A stretch of 9,300 nucleotides of DNA from assembly GCA_011390385.1 (NCBI GenBank), contig JAABSN010000128.1, positions 1 through 9,300 of the forward strand. The letters run 5' to 3'. The notes beneath the pieces were generated by a model. That model was not told the origin of the DNA and ran no database searches. It was given only the letters and a program-made list of their open reading frames with translations. The translations under genes were made by a program, and so were the position numbers. This DNA is from Thioalkalivibrio nitratireducens (GTDB taxonomy: Bacteria; Pseudomonadota; Gammaproteobacteria; Ectothiorhodospirales; Ectothiorhodospiraceae). This document shows positions 6,609 to 9,300 of the stretch, piece by piece; position 1 is the first letter of the stretch; each line of letters starts with the position of its first letter.

Positions 6609-7778
6609 TCAAGGCGACCGGGAATCGATTTCTGCCGGGAAGCGCGCGAGGATTTCCATTTCCTTGCCGTCGCGCCGTACGGTCAGAGGCAGGACGTGGC
6701 CCGGCTGCTGACGGCGAACGACCGCCACCAGGTCTCCCGGCACACGCACCGCGACACCGGCGGCATCGACCACGACATCCTCGGCCGCTATGCCTGCGAC
6801 CGCAGCCACGCTATCGGGCATCACGGCCTCGACACGAACGCCGGCGGGATCGTTGTCGATGCGTACGCCAAGCAAGAGCGGGGGCGGCGGTTCGTAACGG
6901 TTGCCGCCGGCAATCCCGAACAGGCCATCAGCGATTGCCGAGTTCGGCGCCGTGCAAGCGTCCGTTTTGTCGTGGGGCAGCAGCACGCGCACGTTGCTGA
7001 CACCGAGATCGGCCAGCTGGTGTGGTACACCATGACCGTATTCAAGATGCCCCGATCCCATCAGACCGACGACCAGGGAGCCACGTGCAACGGCCTCCGC
7101 AAGGCCCGCGGCCATGGCACGATCCCAGACCAGTTGCCCGGCGATGAAGCGTTCGATTTCCGCGTCTGCGAAATGGCTCGATGGGTGCTCTTCGAAAATC
7201 TTGCTCAACGACGCGCGGTATGCGTCGGTCGCGGCCGCCGGTGGCGAGATGCTGAACCGTTCCTCGGCAGGAACCGCATCCCAACCCTCTTCGCCGAGGC
7301 GGGAGACCAGAGACCGGTCAAGGTTGATGGCCAGGAGGGGAACGCGGTGCATCCGGGCGAAGTGCAGGATCGGGAAATAAAGATCAGGGTCGAAGCCCCA
7401 CGCCCGAGTCCAGTCGCTCTTCTTGAGAAATTCCTGTTCATCGAGTTCACCTGCGACCCAGGCGTCCAGCGCCGGTTGAGATTCTCGCGGCAGCATCTCC
7501 AGCCCGATCACCAGGTCCGGCCGGCGAGCGTGCAACGCGGCCAGCGAGTGCAGTTGCCAACGGTGATGTTCGAGGCGGTCATGACGTTCGCCGAGAAGCA
7601 CGACTTCCGCGGTGGCCGCATCCTCGAACAGGCGGTCAGGGGTTAGTGGGGCGCCGTGACCATCGAGCCACTGGCCGGGTGTCGGACAGGCAGCGAACGA
7701 GGTTCCGAAAGCAAGAAAGAGCAGGAAGATGAAACCACGGGAGAGGGCAGGACCAGGGAATCGGATCAAGGCAGTCAT
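6609..7778 (-). CDS. ChaN/Tiki-superfamily protein with a C-terminal PDZ domain
   Basis: This 389-residue exported protein combines a ChaN-like domain (DUF399, Tiki/EreA-like superfamily) with a PDZ domain. Hallmarks are LLGERHD (around Glu64 and His66), IGLEM (Glu94) and GSGHLEYGHGVP (His244 and His249), which form the putative metal or active site. Campylobacter ChaN binds haem; Tiki relatives are metalloproteases. Which applies here is open. The PDZ domain spans about 303-378 and should bind peptide C-termini or a partner. The N-terminus is a signal sequence ending FAAC, so Cys31 could be lipidated, but Phe at -3 is a weak lipobox. The start is placed at ATG 7778 because AGGAG (7784-7788) lies 5 bases upstream; a longer reading from TTG at 7799 would run through that site. 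It probably forms an operon with the M1-like gene 24 bases downstream. Confidence 0.9.
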   Translation of the reverse strand: MTALIRFPGPALSRGFIFLLFLAFGTSFAACPTPGQWLDGHGAPLTPDRLFEDAATAEVVLLGERHDRLEHHRWQLHSLAALHARRPDLVIGLEMLPRESQPALDAWVAGELDEQEFLKKSDWTRAWGFDPDLYFPILHFARMHRVPLLAINLDRSLVSRLGEEGWDAVPAEERFSISPPAAATDAYRASLSKIFEEHPSSHFADAEIERFIAGQLVWDRAMAAGLAEAVARGSLVVGLMGSGHLEYGHGVPHQLADLGVSNVRVLLPHDKTDACTAPNSAIADGLFGIAGGNRYEPPPPLLLGVRIDNDPAGVRVEAVMPDSVAAVAGIAAEDVVVDAAGVAVRVPGDLVAVVRRQQPGHVLPLTVRRDGKEMEILARFPAEIDSRSP

Positions 7779-7783
7779 CAGGG

Positions 7784-7788
7784 CTCCT
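7784..7788 (-). promoter_or_regulatory. Ribosome binding site deciding the ChaN-like start
   Basis: AGGAG on the minus strand, 5 bases before the ATG at 7778. It selects this ATG over the in-frame TTG at 7799. Confidence 0.8.
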
Positions 7789-7828
7789 GACTCGGGCAAT
7801 GCGCTTGGGAGTCCGTTAATGCCCGGAA

Positions 7829-7843
7829 GTTCGATCGTCGAAC
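7829..7843. repeat. Perfect inverted repeat upstream of the ChaN-like gene
   Basis: GTTCGA and TCGAAC flank a 3-base centre (TCG), 51-65 bases before the ChaN-like start. The position suits an operator or a leader hairpin. No confident promoter was found nearby, so the function is open. Confidence 0.4.
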
Positions 7844-7938
7844 CCTGTTGTCGTCAGCAAGAATCCCGTCATGCCACGCCGGATATGGCGGCCAGCCTTC
7901 TCGTACCTCGTTCCGGCTCGCCCGACCGAGGGAACGGC

Positions 7939-8070
7939 TCAGTGTTCCCCTTCCGATTCCGGTGGTTCGAAGGCCTTGTAGACCAGCAGCGCAAGCAGCC
8001 CGAGTATGACCACGACGGATGCACCCAATGCGATAATGGTGCCGTAAACGATTGCGTCGCCGTATTCCAT
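7939..8070 (-). CDS. Small single-span membrane protein, 43 residues
   Basis: I do not recognise a family. The frame encodes 43 residues starting MEYGDAIVYG, with one hydrophobic segment at about 11-31 and a short charged tail (KAFEPPESEGEH) ending in TGA at 7939-7941. A G-rich ribosome site (complement of 8078-8083) lies 7 bases before the ATG at 8070. The only positive charge follows the membrane segment and the N-terminus is acidic (Glu2, Asp5). The positive-inside rule therefore suggests N-out with the tail in the cytoplasm. It resembles small accessory subunits of membrane complexes in size and shape only. It lies 160 bases upstream of the ChaN-like gene on the same strand and could be its leader gene or independent. 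Start, ribosome site and clean membrane profile together make it a credible gene. Confidence 0.62.
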   Translation of the reverse strand: MEYGDAIVYGTIIALGASVVVILGLLALLVYKAFEPPESEGEH

Positions 8071-8090
8071 GACAGAACCCCCCGCTGAAT

Positions 8091-8104
8091 CGGCATCAAT
8101 GCCG
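8091..8104. repeat. Inverted repeat between promoter and small membrane gene
   Basis: CGGCAT and ATGCCG flank a 2-base centre. It lies 21-34 bases before the ATG at 8070, downstream of the candidate promoter. The centre is too short for a tight RNA hairpin, so a protein-binding operator is more likely. Confidence 0.4.
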
Positions 8105-8109
8105 CGTCA

Positions 8110-8139
8110 AGAATAGGCCCTCAGCCCTGATTCGCGCAA
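8110..8139 (-). promoter_or_regulatory. Candidate promoter for the small membrane gene
   Basis: On the minus strand, TTGCGC (complement of 8134-8139) lies 18 bases before TATTCT (complement of 8110-8115). The match is modest: three of six and four of six bases. Transcription would start near 8103, at the outer edge of the inverted repeat 8091-8104. Confidence 0.33.
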
Positions 8140-8323
8140 GGTATTGTCCCCATCGTACCGATCCTGCGAAGCTTCGGCTTCCTCGATTCCCCGGCCTTGG
8201 CAGGTGGCAGTGCGCCGGGCTCGCCTTGATGGGCCAGATCCATGGCTTGTTTGCGTGTTTACTGCTGGCCGAAAAGGGATGAAATCAGTGAAAATCGGGT
8301 GCATCCATGCAGGGAGATCGTTG

Positions 8324-9300
8324 ATGACACGATTCATTGCTCGCCTGATGCAGTGGGTTCTCTTCAGTGCCTGTGGACTCCTGTTGATGGGGTCCGCGGT
8401 TTCTGCAATCGACGCGGACAGCCGGGTCGAGGTGAAGGCTCTTTATCGTGTCATTGAAACCTCGATGGCACAGTACCAGCATGGTCTGGATGAACTTCGC
8501 AACGGTGAGTTCAGTGCTGGATGGTCGCAGATTTCCGAGGCCATCGCCGAGCTTGAACAGGCCGGAGCCATGTGTGCGGAACATGCAGGGTGTGATGTTC
8601 GGAGGTTCATGACGGCCTACCACGACCTGCTCACACTGCGCAGTGAAGCACTCGCTCGAGCTGGCGAGGGTTTCATGGAAGGTGACATCGAATGGGCGCC
8701 CGGAACCGAGCCTCTGACCCTGCGGCAGCCGTCTGTCGACGGTTCGAGGACTCCTCTGATCAATGGCAAAGGGCTGGCCGAGATCGTCGGAGACAACAGT
8801 CTGGTTCGGGCTGCCTTGAACGAGTGGCTCACTTGGATGCGCCCGACGCTGATCGATGCCTACGAGAATTACATGCACATGCGCCACCTGATGTGGCCCG
8901 TTTATCAAGAGGCTGGGATGCCCGAAGCATTGCTGTTCGGCATTCTGGCGAAGGAGTCCGGGGGGAGGGTGCATTCGGTTTCCCGAGCCGGAGCGGCTGG
9001 ACCATTGCAGTTCATGCAGCAGACAGGGCTTCGATTCGGTCTGCGTACTACGGACGGATTTGACCAGCGTTTCGATCCGCACCTGGCAACACGCGCAAAC
9101 GTGGCCTACCTGAAAGAGCGCTTTGCCGAATTCGACGGCAATCTTGAACTGGCGCTGGCAGCCTACAACGGTGGCGAGACCAGAGTCCGCCGACTCGCGG
9201 GCGCTGCCTCCGATGCAAGCTTCTGGGACCCGGAGATTTTCCGCCGACTGCCGCGCGAGACGCAGGAGTATGTACCCTACGTCCTTGCCGCGGCCCTGTT
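8324..9300 (+). CDS. MltD-like lytic transglycosylase, 3' end outside window
   Basis: Lytic transglycosylases cleave peptidoglycan between MurNAc and GlcNAc, leaving 1,6-anhydroMurNAc, in the periplasm. The 325 visible residues start with a signal peptide (1-28, probable cleavage after VSA). FSAC at 14-17 is lipobox-like, but the hydrophobic core continues past it. An unrecognised region (about 30-185), largely helix-like, follows. The SLT domain then begins: GILAKESGG has catalytic Glu211, AAGPLQFMQQTGLRFGL (224-240) and LALAAYNGGETRV (276-288) follow, then LPRETQEYVPYVLAA. The order and wording match E. coli MltD (family 1D). MltD normally ends in LysM repeats, which would lie beyond the window. 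The ATG is fixed by AGGGAG (8311-8316) 7 bases upstream. No clear promoter was found in the 250 bases before it. Confidence 0.92.
   Translation, partial: MTRFIARLMQWVLFSACGLLLMGSAVSAIDADSRVEVKALYRVIETSMAQYQHGLDELRNGEFSAGWSQISEAIAELEQAGAMCAEHAGCDVRRFMTAYHDLLTLRSEALARAGEGFMEGDIEWAPGTEPLTLRQPSVDGSRTPLINGKGLAEIVGDNSLVRAALNEWLTWMRPTLIDAYENYMHMRHLMWPVYQEAGMPEALLFGILAKESGGRVHSVSRAGAAGPLQFMQQTGLRFGLRTTDGFDQRFDPHLATRANVAYLKERFAEFDGNLELALAAYNGGETRVRRLAGAASDASFWDPEIFRRLPRETQEYVPYVLAAAL

Noticed and set aside
6696..7646. 316-codon plus-strand frame opposite the ChaN-like gene
   Set aside because: Antisense shadow; the minus frame has the GERHD, GSGHLEY and PDZ features.
7930..7949. 6-bp stem (GGGAAC with GTTCCC) overlapping the small gene's stop
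   Set aside because: No T-run follows and the stem overlaps coding sequence; insufficient for a terminator.
8285..9082. 265-codon minus-strand frame opposite the transglycosylase
   Set aside because: The plus strand has a signal peptide, an SLT domain and a well-placed AGGGAG site.

Overview
The window is GC-rich bacterial chromosome, most likely from a gammaproteobacterium. The support is a hexameric-type citrate synthase close to E. coli GltA, a tRNA-Arg(ACG) with the encoded CCA and overall pattern of the E. coli one, a ChaN-type Tiki-superfamily protein and an MltD-like transglycosylase. A purple-sulfur or Ectothiorhodospira-like lineage is plausible from the gene mix but is a guess. No phage, insertion sequence, CRISPR array or complete novel system was seen.

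Layout. Bases 1-141 hold a short inverted repeat and a tRNA promoter. tRNA-Arg(ACG) follows on the plus strand, with its own intrinsic terminator. Bases 263-438 hold nothing I can support. From 439 to 3226 everything is on the minus strand. In transcription order it is a 3' remnant of an isochorismatase-family hydrolase, citrate synthase (gltA), a 67-residue DUF2892 membrane protein, a strong intrinsic terminator, and a glyoxalase II-like metallo-beta-lactamase-fold hydrolase. Bases 3236-3519 have no gene, only a 10-bp hairpin. A plus-strand gene (3520-4476) encodes a membrane-anchored protein with a ClpP/crotonase-like serine hydrolase domain. Bases 4477-4649, between convergent genes, show no convincing terminator. 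Bases 4650-8070 are minus strand again: a 43-residue single-span membrane protein, a ChaN-like protein with a C-terminal PDZ domain, and 24 bases later a secreted M1-like metallopeptidase. The right edge carries the 5' part of a secreted MltD-like lytic transglycosylase on the plus strand, cut by the window end.

How the genes relate. Much of the right half is cell-envelope hydrolysis: membrane-tethered ClpP fold, ChaN-PDZ, M1-like peptidase and transglycosylase all appear to act beyond the inner membrane. The ChaN-PDZ and M1-like genes look like an operon. The left half is central metabolism (gltA) and small-molecule or sulfur/thiol chemistry (MBL hydrolase, DUF2892). The most interesting items are the ClpP-fold membrane protein, the ChaN-PDZ/M1 pair, and the small membrane protein. 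Several compact inverted repeats in the intergenic regions may be operators.
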